Shown here: one piece after another, positions 7,198 through 15,435 of the stretch | How positions within the stretch are numbered: the first letter of the stretch is position 1 | How the letters are laid out: the number at the start of each line of letters is the position of its first letter | Assembly: GCA_947167455.1 (NCBI GenBank) | Contig: CAMVIB010000027.1 | Location: forward strand, 1-35,607 | Length of the DNA: 35,607 nucleotides | Reading direction: 5' to 3' | Origin: an uncultured Prevotellaceae bacterium | Lineage (GTDB): Bacteria > Bacteroidota > Bacteroidia > Bacteroidales > Bacteroidaceae | Program-made: the position numbers and the translations under genes | The notes under the pieces: generated by a model | Told to the model about the DNA's origin: nothing | Databases searched by the model: none | What the model saw: only the letters and a program-made list of their open reading frames with translations

Positions 7198-8671
7198 GTC
7201 CGAGAATATTATATAGATGCTGAATGTCGATATGTCGCCGCACGTGGTCGGCGAGGCGGTCGTACTGTTCGTCCTTGAAGTCGGCCAGCGATGTGCTGCC
7301 GACGTCGGCCATGCGTGCCTCTGCCGCCGGCGCGACGCTGTCGAGCAGGGACTCTATCACGGGTCGGTTGTCGAGGAAGCCGTGGATGTATGTGCCGAGG
7401 CAGTGGGGTGTCCGCGTGAAGGGCGATGCCTCCGTGGCCGCCACGGCCTGCGGTGCGGCATCGGGGTCGAAGGAGCTGACGCCTTGGTGAATCTCGTAGC
7501 CTTGACAGCTCCGGCCCTCCCAGAGGAAGTTGACCTGACGTGTGGTCTTGTCGGCTGTCATGGTGGTGTGTATGGGCAACAGCCCGAGGCCGGGCAGCGT
7601 GGGTATGTCGCCCTCTATGGCATCGGGGTCGTTGACCGTCAGCCCTAACATCTGGTAGCCCCCGCAGATGCCTATGACGGTATGTCCGTTGCGATGAGCA
7701 CGCACGATGGCCTGCGCACAGCCGTTGCGGCGCAGCTCCAAGAGGTCGTCGAGGGTGGCCTTGGTGCCTGGCAGGATGACGATGTCGGCTCGCTCGATGT
7801 CGGCTGTATTGTTGGTGTAGAAGAGATTGACACGAGAGTCGCGTTCGAGGGTGTCGAAGTCGGTGAAGTTGCTGATGTGTCGCAGCAGCACGACGGCGAC
7901 ATTGACCTTTCCCTCTGCCATCTGGCGGCGTTTCTGCCCAAGACTCACGCTGTCCTCCTCGTCAATGGTTATGTCAGTGAACATCGGCACAACTCCCAGC
8001 ACCGGAACGCCGCAGACGTCCTCCAGCATGCGCCGGCCGCTGTCGAAGAGGCGTATGTCGCCACGGAACTTATTGACGATGATGCCCTTTATGCGGCGGC
8101 GGTCGGCAGGTTCCTGAAGCATGATGCTGCCATAACACGCGGCGAAGACGCCGCCACGGTCTATGTCGGCCACGAGAATGACATCGGCATCGGCATGGCG
8201 TGCCATGGGCATGTTCACGAGGTCGCTGTCGCGCAGGTTTATCTCTGCTATGCTGCCGGCACCCTCCATGACGATGGGGTTGTAGCGGCTGGCGAGACGG
8301 TCGAAGGCGGCGCACACCTCATGCCGCAGCTCCTCACGCCCTTCGCGGCGGAAGTAGTCGTAGGCCGAACGGTTGCCGATGGGCTTGCCGTTGAGTACCA
8401 CCTGCGTGGTGTGCTCGGAGTTGGGTTTCAGCAGCAGAGGGTTCATGTCGGTGTGGGGCAGGAGGCGGCAGGCCTCGGCCTGCACAGCCTGTGCACGTCC
8501 TATCTCGCGTCCGTCGGGTGTGGCATAGGAGTTGAGGGCCATGTTCTGTGCCTTGAAGGGTGCCGGGCAGTAGCCGTCCTGCAGGAAGATACGGCACAGG
8601 GCCGTGGCAATGATGCTCTTGCCGACATCGCTGCCCGTCCCGGCAAGCATTATGGGTCGAAGCTGTGTCAT
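7190..8671 (-). CDS. cobQ: Cobyric acid synthase (CobQ/CbiP)
   Basis: This glutamine-dependent amidotransferase of 493 residues amidates side chains b, d, e and g of adenosylcobyrinic acid a,c-diamide. The N-terminal synthetase domain has the P-loop GTGSDVGKS (11-19), PFKAQNMALNSY (38-49) and VMEGAGSIAEINL. The C-terminal type I glutaminase domain has GICGGYQMLG with nucleophile Cys336 and the later TYIHG histidine. It starts 3 nt after the cobB stop and overlaps cobC by 8 nt. Length and motifs are typical. Confidence 0.97.
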   Translation of the reverse strand: MTQLRPIMLAGTGSDVGKSIIATALCRIFLQDGYCPAPFKAQNMALNSYATPDGREIGRAQAVQAEACRLLPHTDMNPLLLKPNSEHTTQVVLNGKPIGNRSAYDYFRREGREELRHEVCAAFDRLASRYNPIVMEGAGSIAEINLRDSDLVNMPMARHADADVILVADIDRGGVFAACYGSIMLQEPADRRRIKGIIVNKFRGDIRLFDSGRRMLEDVCGVPVLGVVPMFTDITIDEEDSVSLGQKRRQMAEGKVNVAVVLLRHISNFTDFDTLERDSRVNLFYTNNTADIERADIVILPGTKATLDDLLELRRNGCAQAIVRAHRNGHTVIGICGGYQMLGLTVNDPDAIEGDIPTLPGLGLLPIHTTMTADKTTRQVNFLWEGRSCQGYEIHQGVSSFDPDAAPQAVAATEASPFTRTPHCLGTYIHGFLDNRPVIESLLDSVAPAAEARMADVGSTSLADFKDEQYDRLADHVRRHIDIQHLYNILGHD

Positions 8672-8674
8672 GTG

Positions 8675-9946
8675 TTACAAGTGATAGGTGTGTGTGTAGC
8701 TGGCCAGCACGTTCTTATAGCGGAACACGGGCGTCGCCACGGGCTCGTCCTTGGCGTTGAAGACCTGAGTGGCCGATGGCGGCTGGCTGCCGGCGAACTG
8801 TGTGTAATGGAACTCATGTCCACGGTACTCGATGCCGTCGAGCACGAAGCGGCGGTAGCCGAGTGAGAGGCGGCGGTCGGCACTACGGGCTGTGATGACG
8901 TGTGGCAGCACGCCGCACATGGGGTATTCGCCGTCGTCGGTGACGATGCTCCGACAGAGGTACATCATTCCGCCACACTCGGCAACGACCCTGCCACAAG
9001 CCTCGGCATAGCGGCTGATGGCGGTGCGGCACGCCGCGTTGGCCGAGAGGGCATGCACGTGCTTCTCCGGATAGCCACCGGGGAGGTATAGCAGGTCTAT
9101 GCCGTCGAGCTGCGGCACTTCCGTCTCAGGGTCGAAGAACCTCACGCTGCTGAAGCGGTCTAAGTTCTCCTGATAGACGAAAGAGAAGGCCTCGGCATTG
9201 CGGGCCACGAGCAGTGTCTGCCCGTCATGGTGACACTGGCCACCTGGACTGACGGACTGCTGACGTGCTGAGGCGTGGGCGTCACAGACGGACATGTCGC
9301 CCAAGAGCATGTCGATATCGACATGTTCCTCCACCCATGATGCCAACAGGCTCCCGTCGGTATGTTCCGAGAAATCAAGACCCAGATAGCGTGAGCCCTG
9401 CTCGAGGTCGGCATTCCTGGGCAGTAATCCGAAGCACGTCAACCTCAGGTCGTCGCACACCTGCCGCAGCATGTCACGATGTTTGGGCGAACCCACCTTG
9501 TTGAAGACGACGCCGGCGATGCGCACGTCCTTGCGGAACTCCATAAAGCCATAGAGCAACGCCGCCGTGGAATAGGCTGATGAGCGTGCATCCACCACGA
9601 GTACCACAGGAAGTCCCAGCACACGGGCTATCTCTGCCGACGAGCCACGGTCGCGGTCGTAGCCGTCGAAGAGTCCCATCATACCCTCGACGATGCAGAC
9701 ATCGGCTGCGGCGCCATAGCGTGCGAAGAGCTCGCCGACATGCTCGTGCGAGGCCATGAAGGTGTCGAGGTTGATGCTCGGCACGCCACACACGCGTTCG
9801 TGGAACTTGGTGTCGATGTAGTCGGGTCCGCACTTGAAAGGCTGCACATGCAGCCCTCTCCGTCGCAAGGCACTCATGAGTCCGATGGTGAAAGTGGTCT
9901 TGCCGCTGCCCGACGTCGGCGCGGCTATCAGCAAGGCATTATGCAT
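8675..9946 (-). CDS. cobB: Cobyrinate a,c-diamide synthase (CobB/CbiA)
   Basis: This ATP- and glutamine-dependent amidotransferase of 423 residues amidates the a and c acetate side chains of (cob(II))yrinic acid. It has the P-loop APTSGSGKTT (9-18), the CGPDYIDTKFH motif (39-49) and VEGMMGLFDG. The glutaminase domain has LPGGYPEKH (288-296) and the nucleophile Cys324 in AECGGMMYL. The start overlaps the cobS stop by 19 nt and cobQ follows 3 nt after its stop, so the three genes are tightly coupled. In the oxygen-independent route the same protein is called CbiA. Confidence 0.96.
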   Translation of the reverse strand: MHNALLIAAPTSGSGKTTFTIGLMSALRRRGLHVQPFKCGPDYIDTKFHERVCGVPSINLDTFMASHEHVGELFARYGAAADVCIVEGMMGLFDGYDRDRGSSAEIARVLGLPVVLVVDARSSAYSTAALLYGFMEFRKDVRIAGVVFNKVGSPKHRDMLRQVCDDLRLTCFGLLPRNADLEQGSRYLGLDFSEHTDGSLLASWVEEHVDIDMLLGDMSVCDAHASARQQSVSPGGQCHHDGQTLLVARNAEAFSFVYQENLDRFSSVRFFDPETEVPQLDGIDLLYLPGGYPEKHVHALSANAACRTAISRYAEACGRVVAECGGMMYLCRSIVTDDGEYPMCGVLPHVITARSADRRLSLGYRRFVLDGIEYRGHEFHYTQFAGSQPPSATQVFNAKDEPVATPVFRYKNVLASYTHTYHL

Positions 9947-10725
9947 AGCGAGAGATATATCGAAAGTTCGGAGAGTATGAATGTCGCTCCGCAGCAGTCG
10001 CCTGTGTAGCCCTGTATGCGACTATGCATCCACCGGAACAGCATGGCACAGACAGCTACAGGCAGCACAAGTGCCATGCACCATTGCGCGGGCGACGGCA
10101 CGTCATCGGGCGCTGCGAGGCAGGCTATGAGCAGCGGCGTCAGTGCCAGCACAAGGGTGAGCATACGTTCCGGCAGCGGCGGGCGGGCATAGACGAGGCG
10201 ATTCTTGGCAGCGGCGGCCGTGCGCGCGTATGGCAGGACATATATTATGGTGGAGCTCAGCCCCTTGGCCAAGGCATCAGCGGCGATGACTGTCAGTGGC
10301 GAGAGGCCACTGTCTATGAGGTCGGAGAGCATGTTCCAGAAAAGCAGCATGTAGAACACAAGTCCGAGCACGCCGTATGTTCCGATGTGCGAGTCCTTCA
10401 TTATGGCCAGCGTGCGCTCGCGGTCGAAGCCACCGCCGAAAGCGTCGCAGAAGTCGGCAAAGCCGTCCTCGTGGAGCGCACCGGTGAGTATGCAGCGCAC
10501 GGCAATGGCGAGTGCTGCGGCGATGCCGGTAGCGACATCCGTCTGGTCGGCACACCAGAGCACGAGTGCCATGCTGCCACCCGTGAGCCATCCTGCCAAG
10601 GGCCACAGCGGCACCACACGCTCGAAATAGCTGCGTTCGACACTCGCGAGCCGCCATAGCGGCAGGCGCGTGAAGAACATCAGCGCCGCCAGCGTTCGCT
10701 TAGAAATACTTTGTAATCTCAGCAT
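9928..10725 (-). CDS. cobS: Adenosylcobinamide-GDP ribazoletransferase CobS
   Basis: This membrane-bound cobalamin synthase of 265 residues from the chosen start joins adenosylcobinamide-GDP to alpha-ribazole (phosphate). The signature HEDGFADFCDAFGGGF is present, and several hydrophobic segments span the rest of the protein. I chose the ATG at 10725, which overlaps the cobT stop by 26 nt and gives the usual N-terminus before AALMFFTRLP. A longer frame from 10785 adds only residues read from inside cobT. An ATG at 10680 is a shorter alternative. The 3' end overlaps cobB by 19 nt. Confidence 0.94.
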   Translation of the reverse strand: MLRLQSISKRTLAALMFFTRLPLWRLASVERSYFERVVPLWPLAGWLTGGSMALVLWCADQTDVATGIAAALAIAVRCILTGALHEDGFADFCDAFGGGFDRERTLAIMKDSHIGTYGVLGLVFYMLLFWNMLSDLIDSGLSPLTVIAADALAKGLSSTIIYVLPYARTAAAAKNRLVYARPPLPERMLTLVLALTPLLIACLAAPDDVPSPAQWCMALVLPVAVCAMLFRWMHSRIQGYTGDCCGATFILSELSIYLSLCIMPC

Positions 10726-11731
10726 GGCTGAAGTTGTCCATTTCGTTAAGCAGATGAACGGCCGAGGCCACGATGGGGTAAGCACAGAGTGCTCCCGTGC
10801 CTTCGCCGAGGCGCATGTTAAGGCTCAGGAGGGGTCGCGCATTCATGGCGTCGAGCATGATGCGATGCCCGCCCTCATCGCCGCAATGTCCGAAGATGGC
10901 ATAGCGCCGCACATCAGGCATCAGCTGCTCTGCGGCGAGCATACAGGCCGTCATGATGAAGCCGTCCACGAGAATCACCATCTCAGCCTCTGCCGCACGC
11001 AGCATGGCTCCGATGGCGGCCGCCATCTCATAGCCCACGAAGTAGCGGATGGCATCTGCCGGAGCAGGTGCAGGCACGGTCTCCCGGAAGTTTACCACGG
11101 CACACGTGAGCACGTCGAGCTTGTGGTATATGCCGTAGCTGTCGAGACCGCTGCCGGCGCCCACGCACTGCGGCAGGGCGATGTCGAGGAAGAGGTGCAT
11201 GAGCACGCTCGACGGCGAAGTATTGCCGATGCCCATCTCGCCGAAGGAGATGATGTTGCAGCCCTCGGCCAGACAGGCATCGACCTGTTCGCGCCCCACG
11301 CCGAGCGCGCGGTGCCACTCGTCGGCTGTCATGGCAGCTTCGTACAGGAAGTTGCGCGTGCCGTAGCCTATCTTGCGACGGATGATATGGCTGTGACGCA
11401 CGGGGTCGAAGTCGTAGTCAACACCTGCATCCACGATGCGCAAGTCGATACCGTGCTGACGGCACAGCACATTGACGCCACCGCCGCCACGGCCGTAGTT
11501 GAGCATCTGCTGCCACGTCACCTCGCGCGGCGACAGCGACACGCCCTCGCGCTCGATGCCGTGGTCGCCGCCGAAGAGGATGTGGCAGGGATGACGCAGC
11601 TCGGGGGTCAGCGTGCCTTGGATGAGTGCCACCTGCATGGCCACATCTTCGAGCACTCCAAGCGAGCCCTTGGGTTTATTGAGGTTGTCTATCTTGTCTT
11701 GTATGGCGTCTCGTAGTTCCATTGCGGACAT
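10700..11731 (-). CDS. cobT: Nicotinate-nucleotide-DMB phosphoribosyltransferase CobT
   Basis: This enzyme of 343 residues makes alpha-ribazole 5'-phosphate from nicotinate mononucleotide and a lower-ligand base such as 5,6-dimethylbenzimidazole. Family features are NKPKGSLG near the N-terminus, FGGDHGIEREGVS, SFGEMGIGNTSP and RLGEGTGA, where Glu310 is the likely catalytic base. The start used is the ATG at 11731; MEL four residues in is an alternative. It is separated from cobU by 183 bp, which contain a 45-codon open frame. Its stop overlaps the cobS start. The base used cannot be told from sequence. Confidence 0.96.
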   Translation of the reverse strand: MSAMELRDAIQDKIDNLNKPKGSLGVLEDVAMQVALIQGTLTPELRHPCHILFGGDHGIEREGVSLSPREVTWQQMLNYGRGGGGVNVLCRQHGIDLRIVDAGVDYDFDPVRHSHIIRRKIGYGTRNFLYEAAMTADEWHRALGVGREQVDACLAEGCNIISFGEMGIGNTSPSSVLMHLFLDIALPQCVGAGSGLDSYGIYHKLDVLTCAVVNFRETVPAPAPADAIRYFVGYEMAAAIGAMLRAAEAEMVILVDGFIMTACMLAAEQLMPDVRRYAIFGHCGDEGGHRIMLDAMNARPLLSLNMRLGEGTGALCAYPIVASAVHLLNEMDNFSHAEITKYF

Positions 11732-11772
11732 TTTATTATGGGTTGAGTCTATTGACTGGCTTTAGCTTGCCC

Positions 11773-11910
11773 TTAGGCCATCAGCGGGCAGACAGCGATA
11801 CTGGAATGCCGTGGCGTGGCGAGGTTTTTTATCAGTCTGACACACCAATATAACGTCTCAGGGGCGTTTCTATTGTATGCCGTCACCTTTTTGCCGTCAT
11901 TTTCTGCCAT
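11773..11910 (-). CDS. Possible 45-residue small protein between cobU and cobT
   Basis: An ATG-initiated frame of 45 codons starts 4 nt after the cobU stop and ends with TAA 41 nt before cobT. It fills most of the only sizeable gap on the cobU side of cobT. An AGGA lies about 14 nt upstream of its ATG, inside the end of cobU. The peptide starts MAENDGKKVT, is mildly basic, and has no signal peptide, membrane segment or motif I recognise. The frame may be chance, because its first 30 bp are a TGCCRTCA direct-repeat array. No function is proposed. Confidence 0.3.
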   Translation of the reverse strand: MAENDGKKVTAYNRNAPETLYWCVRLIKNLATPRHSSIAVCPLMA

Positions 11911-11912
11911 CA
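11878..11912. repeat. Three spaced TGCC(G/A)TCA direct repeats
   Basis: TGCCGTCA occurs at 11878-11885 and 11892-11899, and TGCCATCA at 11905-11912. Start-to-start spacing is 14 and 13 bp. They lie just downstream of cobU in the cobU-cobT gap. They could be a protein-binding site or simple duplication; nothing in the window decides. Confidence 0.45.
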
Positions 11913-11914
11913 CG

Positions 11915-12475
11915 TCAGAAGGTTCCTGCCTTTGTCGAGCTGTCCTTAACGGTCATTGGCAGCCCACTGACCATGAGCACGACTCTGTCGGCCTTGGAGG
12001 CCACGTACTGATTGAAAAATCCGAGCAGGTCGGTGAAGCGTCGCTGCAAGGCGCTGGGGCTGGTGCCACCCATGCCAATCTCGTTGGTGACGAAGATGAA
12101 GGTGGCATCCTGCTGCGTGAAGCGGTCGAACTCGGCACGCAGCTCGGAGAGCACGGCATCGATGTCGGGCAGCGGACGGTCTGCCGTGCCCTGGCTCTCA
12201 TCCCAAAGGAAGTTGGTGGCCCATAGTGTGCAGCAGTCGATGAGCACGACATGCCCTGCCACATCGTGACGGCTGAGGTAACGTTCCTCCTCGATGTTCG
12301 TCCACTCGGGTCCGCGACGCTGCTGGTGGAGGCGCACACGCTGACGGAAGTCCTCGTCCCAGATGTGAGCCGTGGCCATATACACAGGACATGGCGACAG
12401 CGAGAGGGCGAGGCGTTCGGCATAGCTGCTCTTGCCAGAGCGCTGGCCTCCGGTGATGAGTATAATCTGTTTCAT
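11915..12475 (-). CDS. cobU: Adenosylcobinamide kinase / guanylyltransferase CobU
   Basis: This bifunctional P-loop enzyme of 186 residues phosphorylates adenosylcobinamide and transfers GMP to give adenosylcobinamide-GDP, the CobS substrate. It shows the P-loop GGQRSGKS (9-16), an LHQQRR segment where His50 probably matches the guanylylated His of Salmonella CobU, and TNEIGMG. Its ATG overlaps the stop of the upstream FecCD permease by 4 nt. The length is normal. Confidence 0.96.
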   Translation of the reverse strand: MKQIILITGGQRSGKSSYAERLALSLSPCPVYMATAHIWDEDFRQRVRLHQQRRGPEWTNIEEERYLSRHDVAGHVVLIDCCTLWATNFLWDESQGTADRPLPDIDAVLSELRAEFDRFTQQDATFIFVTNEIGMGGTSPSALQRRFTDLLGFFNQYVASKADRVVLMVSGLPMTVKDSSTKAGTF

Positions 12476-13482
12476 GACTTACGACGTAAAAGTATGGCTA
12501 TGGCCACTGGCGCGCCTATGAGCGCCGTGACGGAGTTGATGGGCAGCGCACCTTCCATGCCGGGCAGGCGGGCTATGAGGTTGCACACGAGTGCCAGTCC
12601 CGCTCCGCAGAGTAGCGTGGCGGGCAGCAGCACGCGGTGGTCGGCGGTCAGGAAGATGCCGCGTGCTATGTGCGGCACGGCGAGTCCGAGGAACATGATG
12701 GGTCCGCAGTAGGCCGTGGCAATGGCCGTGAGCACGCCTGCCGAGCCGATGATGAGCATGCGCGCCCTGCGTATGTCGAGGCCGAGATTGGCGGCATAGT
12801 GTTCGCCGAGGAGCAGCGAGTTGAGGGGCTTGGCGAGGAGCATCGCCAGCGGACACAGCACGGCCATCAGCCCCACGAAGACATAGACCTGGCCCCCCGT
12901 GACGCGTGCAAACGACCCCAGCCCCCAGATGACATACGCGCGTATGTCCTCCTCGCTGGAGAAATACTTGAGGACACCGATGACGGCCGTGGCTATGTAG
13001 CCAATGAGGACACCCACGATGAGGAGCGTGGCCCTGCCCTGCACGCGCTGTGACAGCCACACGATGAGCGCCATGGCCGCCAAGGCTCCTGCTATCGCCG
13101 CCACGGTGAGGGCTGTGTTGCCCATGAGTCCGAAGCGCGATAGCGCACGCCCGCCGATGGCTCCACCCAGAAGCACCATGAATGCCACGCCGAGGCTTGC
13201 AGCAGAACTGACGCCGAGCACAGAAGGGCCGGCCAGGGGGTTGTGGAACACCGTCTGCATCTGCAGGCCTGCCACGGCAAGGCCGGCACCGCAGGCCATG
13301 GCGGTCATCGTCTGCGGCAGGCGTGTCTGTAGCACGATGTTGGTGAAGACTTCGCTGTCTGAGTGTTGACCGCTGAGGATGCCTATGACATCAGAGAAGG
13401 GTATCGCCACTGAGCCTACGGCGAGGTTCAGGAGTGCCAAGGCAGGGATGGCGATGAGGAGTATGATGAACTTGGTGTGCAT
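12472..13482 (-). CDS. FecCD/BtuC-type ABC transporter permease
   Basis: This inner-membrane permease of 336 residues belongs to the FecCD family that imports vitamin B12, haem or ferric siderophores. About ten hydrophobic segments are visible. The signature GLQMQTVFHNPLAGPSVLG and the GPIMFLGLAVPHIAR loop, which contacts the ATPase, are both present. Its place inside the cobalamin cluster, with a 4-nt overlap into cobU, suggests a corrinoid uptake role (BtuC). However, no binding protein (BtuF) or ATPase (BtuD) is in the window, so a siderophore substrate is not excluded. A 153-bp purine-rich gap separates it from the upstream cbiJ-D gene. Confidence 0.9.
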   Translation of the reverse strand: MHTKFIILLIAIPALALLNLAVGSVAIPFSDVIGILSGQHSDSEVFTNIVLQTRLPQTMTAMACGAGLAVAGLQMQTVFHNPLAGPSVLGVSSAASLGVAFMVLLGGAIGGRALSRFGLMGNTALTVAAIAGALAAMALIVWLSQRVQGRATLLIVGVLIGYIATAVIGVLKYFSSEEDIRAYVIWGLGSFARVTGGQVYVFVGLMAVLCPLAMLLAKPLNSLLLGEHYAANLGLDIRRARMLIIGSAGVLTAIATAYCGPIMFLGLAVPHIARGIFLTADHRVLLPATLLCGAGLALVCNLIARLPGMEGALPINSVTALIGAPVAIAILLRRKS

Positions 13483-13635
13483 GCGGGAGAGGTGGAGTGG
13501 GATTGCTGCGCTGATATCGCGACATCTGGAACAGGGGGGAAGGGTGAATGGGGGATGGGAGAGTGAGGCTGGGGACGGAAGAGTAGGGACGGCAGGAACG
13601 GGGATGAGGGTCGACGAGAACGGGGTGGGGAGTGC
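13483..13635. other. Purine-rich gap with G-quadruplex-type motif
   Basis: This 153-bp gap inside the cobalamin run is strongly G/A-rich on the plus strand. At 13534-13559 four G-runs (6, 3, 5, 3) are separated by AA, TGAAT and AT, which fits the canonical G-quadruplex pattern. More GGG/GGGG runs follow to 13631. The plus strand is the template for the operon. No promoter-like element or credible small gene was seen. Confidence 0.55.
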
Positions 13636-15432
13636 TTATGTGTCATCGCTGATGATACGCACATCAAGCTGGCGTGTGGGATAGACACGGCGGCAATGTG
13701 ACAGACAGTGGCGACGTATGGCATCGAAGAAGGCCGGCGGCATAAGCTGCCACAGCTCACGCGCCATCCTGACACCGGCAAGACGCGCCTCGGCATCGGG
13801 GATGCCGGCCTCGGTGGCCACGTCGATGAGGAAACGGAGGTTCATCGTCACCTTGTGGGAGTGGGTGTCGAGATTGCCCTCGGCCAACTTCACGGCCTTG
13901 CCAATCATGATGCCCACCACCACGCGCTGAAAGCCTAAGGCGTAGGCGCTCTGCAGGGCCGAGCCGATGAAGTTGCCATAGTGCACGACCCGCAGACAGG
14001 GCTCGGCCGCCAGGAGAGCCTCCTCGCCACGCTTGCCGGAAGCCAGGCCCAATGTCGTGAAGCCCATGGCCTTGGCGACGTGCATCTCACGCTCTATGCT
14101 CTCTGTGAACGCCTCATTGGAAAAGGGCATGACGATGCCCGATGTGCCAATGATGCTTATGCCATCCACCACGCCGACACGCGGGTTGAAGGTCTTCAGT
14201 GCCAGCTCACGGCCGCCTTCCACGCTGATGGTGACGTCCACCGGAGCATCGGTCATGGCGGCAACGGCCTCGGCGATGGAGCGCCGAGGAGTGGGATTGA
14301 TGGCAGGCTCCCCGACGGGAATGCCCAGTCCCGGCAGGGTGACACGCCCCACGCCCTCGCCTTGCAGGAAGCGCACCTGCGGGGGACTGTCATCACGACG
14401 TAACGCCACACGTGCTATAATCTTGGCACCTCGCGTGACATCGGGGTCGTCGCTGAAATCCTTGATGCAGAAGGCCGCGCCATCGGCATAGCCTACAGGC
14501 ACGCTCACCGTCTCACCGTCGGGCAGACGCACGCTGACGACATCCGTGGCACTGGCGTCCGAGTCCCGCGGCCCTGCTCCCGTGGCGCTATGGCTGCTGA
14601 GCAGGCGCTGCATGGCAGCCACCACGGCTGCCGTGGCACAGGTGCCTGTGGTGAGCCCTGTGTGGAGCGTGAAGAAGTCGGGCACGGTGGCCTCGATGGC
14701 TCGTCGCAGGCCGCGGGGGCCGTCAACGACGCGGCATGCATCGAGGCGTGAGACGTATGGCAGTCGGGGCCGTTCAACGGCGAAGACCGTCACGCCAGCC
14801 TTGCGGGCAGCATCCACCTTCTCCATGAAGCCGCCGCTCATGCCGCTCTCCTTGGTGATGATGGCCTGCGGGTGCAGACGGGTGATGAGGGATGCCGTGT
14901 CGTTGCCCTCGTAGGCGACGAGCCTGTCGGCAGGGAAGCCCGCTGCGATGGCCGTCCCGACAGAGCTATCGCGTCCGAGGATGCGGAACCAGCATGTGTG
15001 TGCCTCCCAGTATGTGCGCAGGCGGCCTATGGTCTGCACGCCGGTGAGTGCCAGCAGGCTTGCCACGCCCGCTGCCTCAAGGCGCCGCACGGCATCAGCA
15101 AAGTCACTGCACCAGATGATGTCGGCATCACGCGGCGGGTAGATGCGTTCGTAGCGCACGACGGGCACTCCCGTCGCCGCTGCCGCCGTGCCGATGTTGG
15201 CATGCAGCTGCGTGGCAAAAGGGTGCGCGGCATCCACAATGAGACGTATGGCGTTGTCACGGCAGAAGCGTGTCATGGCATCGGCGTCCATGATGCCGCC
15301 GAGCCGCCGGCCGTGCGTGAGCACGACCTCCTGTTCTGCTCCTCGAGTGGAGTAGAAGTAGGGTTTGCACGCCTGCTCGCAGACATCAATGGCAGCCCGT
15401 CCCTCTGTTGTGCCTCCGAAGATGAGTATCAA
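13636..15432 (-). CDS. CbiJ-CbiD fusion: precorrin-6x reductase / C1-methyltransferase
   Basis: This is a fusion of 598 residues. Residues 1-248 are a CbiJ/CobK-type precorrin-6x (cobalt-precorrin-6A) reductase, with ILIFGGTTEGR at the start, DAAHPFATQ (67-75) and TKESGMSGG (193-201). Residues about 255-598 are CbiD, cobalt-precorrin-5B C1-methyltransferase, starting at LHTGLTTGTCATAA and containing GISIIGTSGIVMPFS and HYGNFIGSAL. CbiD marks the oxygen-independent cobalamin route. It starts 3 nt after the cbiG-F stop. The two steps are close in the pathway (CbiD acts just before CbiJ), which gives the fusion a plausible logic. No frameshift is seen at the joint. Confidence 0.95.
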   Translation of the reverse strand: MILIFGGTTEGRAAIDVCEQACKPYFYSTRGAEQEVVLTHGRRLGGIMDADAMTRFCRDNAIRLIVDAAHPFATQLHANIGTAAAATGVPVVRYERIYPPRDADIIWCSDFADAVRRLEAAGVASLLALTGVQTIGRLRTYWEAHTCWFRILGRDSSVGTAIAAGFPADRLVAYEGNDTASLITRLHPQAIITKESGMSGGFMEKVDAARKAGVTVFAVERPRLPYVSRLDACRVVDGPRGLRRAIEATVPDFFTLHTGLTTGTCATAAVVAAMQRLLSSHSATGAGPRDSDASATDVVSVRLPDGETVSVPVGYADGAAFCIKDFSDDPDVTRGAKIIARVALRRDDSPPQVRFLQGEGVGRVTLPGLGIPVGEPAINPTPRRSIAEAVAAMTDAPVDVTISVEGGRELALKTFNPRVGVVDGISIIGTSGIVMPFSNEAFTESIEREMHVAKAMGFTTLGLASGKRGEEALLAAEPCLRVVHYGNFIGSALQSAYALGFQRVVVGIMIGKAVKLAEGNLDTHSHKVTMNLRFLIDVATEAGIPDAEARLAGVRMARELWQLMPPAFFDAIRRHCLSHCRRVYPTRQLDVRIISDDT

Positions 15433-15435
15433 TGT

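Noticed and set aside
7682..8866. Long plus-strand frame opposite cobQ, and similar ones opposite cobT (10670-11716), mnmA (18516-19586) and the iron-sulfur fusion (21272-22543)
   Set aside because: All are antisense shadows of genes with full sets of family motifs; none shows recognisable domains.
10263..10312. Palindrome CCTTGGCCAAGG and inverted repeat CAGTGGC/GCCACTG inside cobS
   Set aside because: Both lie in well-conserved coding sequence and are expected by chance at this GC content. The GCCACTG resembles part of a B12 box but lacks the rest of the riboswitch.
10726..10785. N-terminal extension of cobS
   Set aside because: The extra residues are read from the cobT coding sequence and do not match CobS proteins; the ATG at 10725 gives the family N-terminus.
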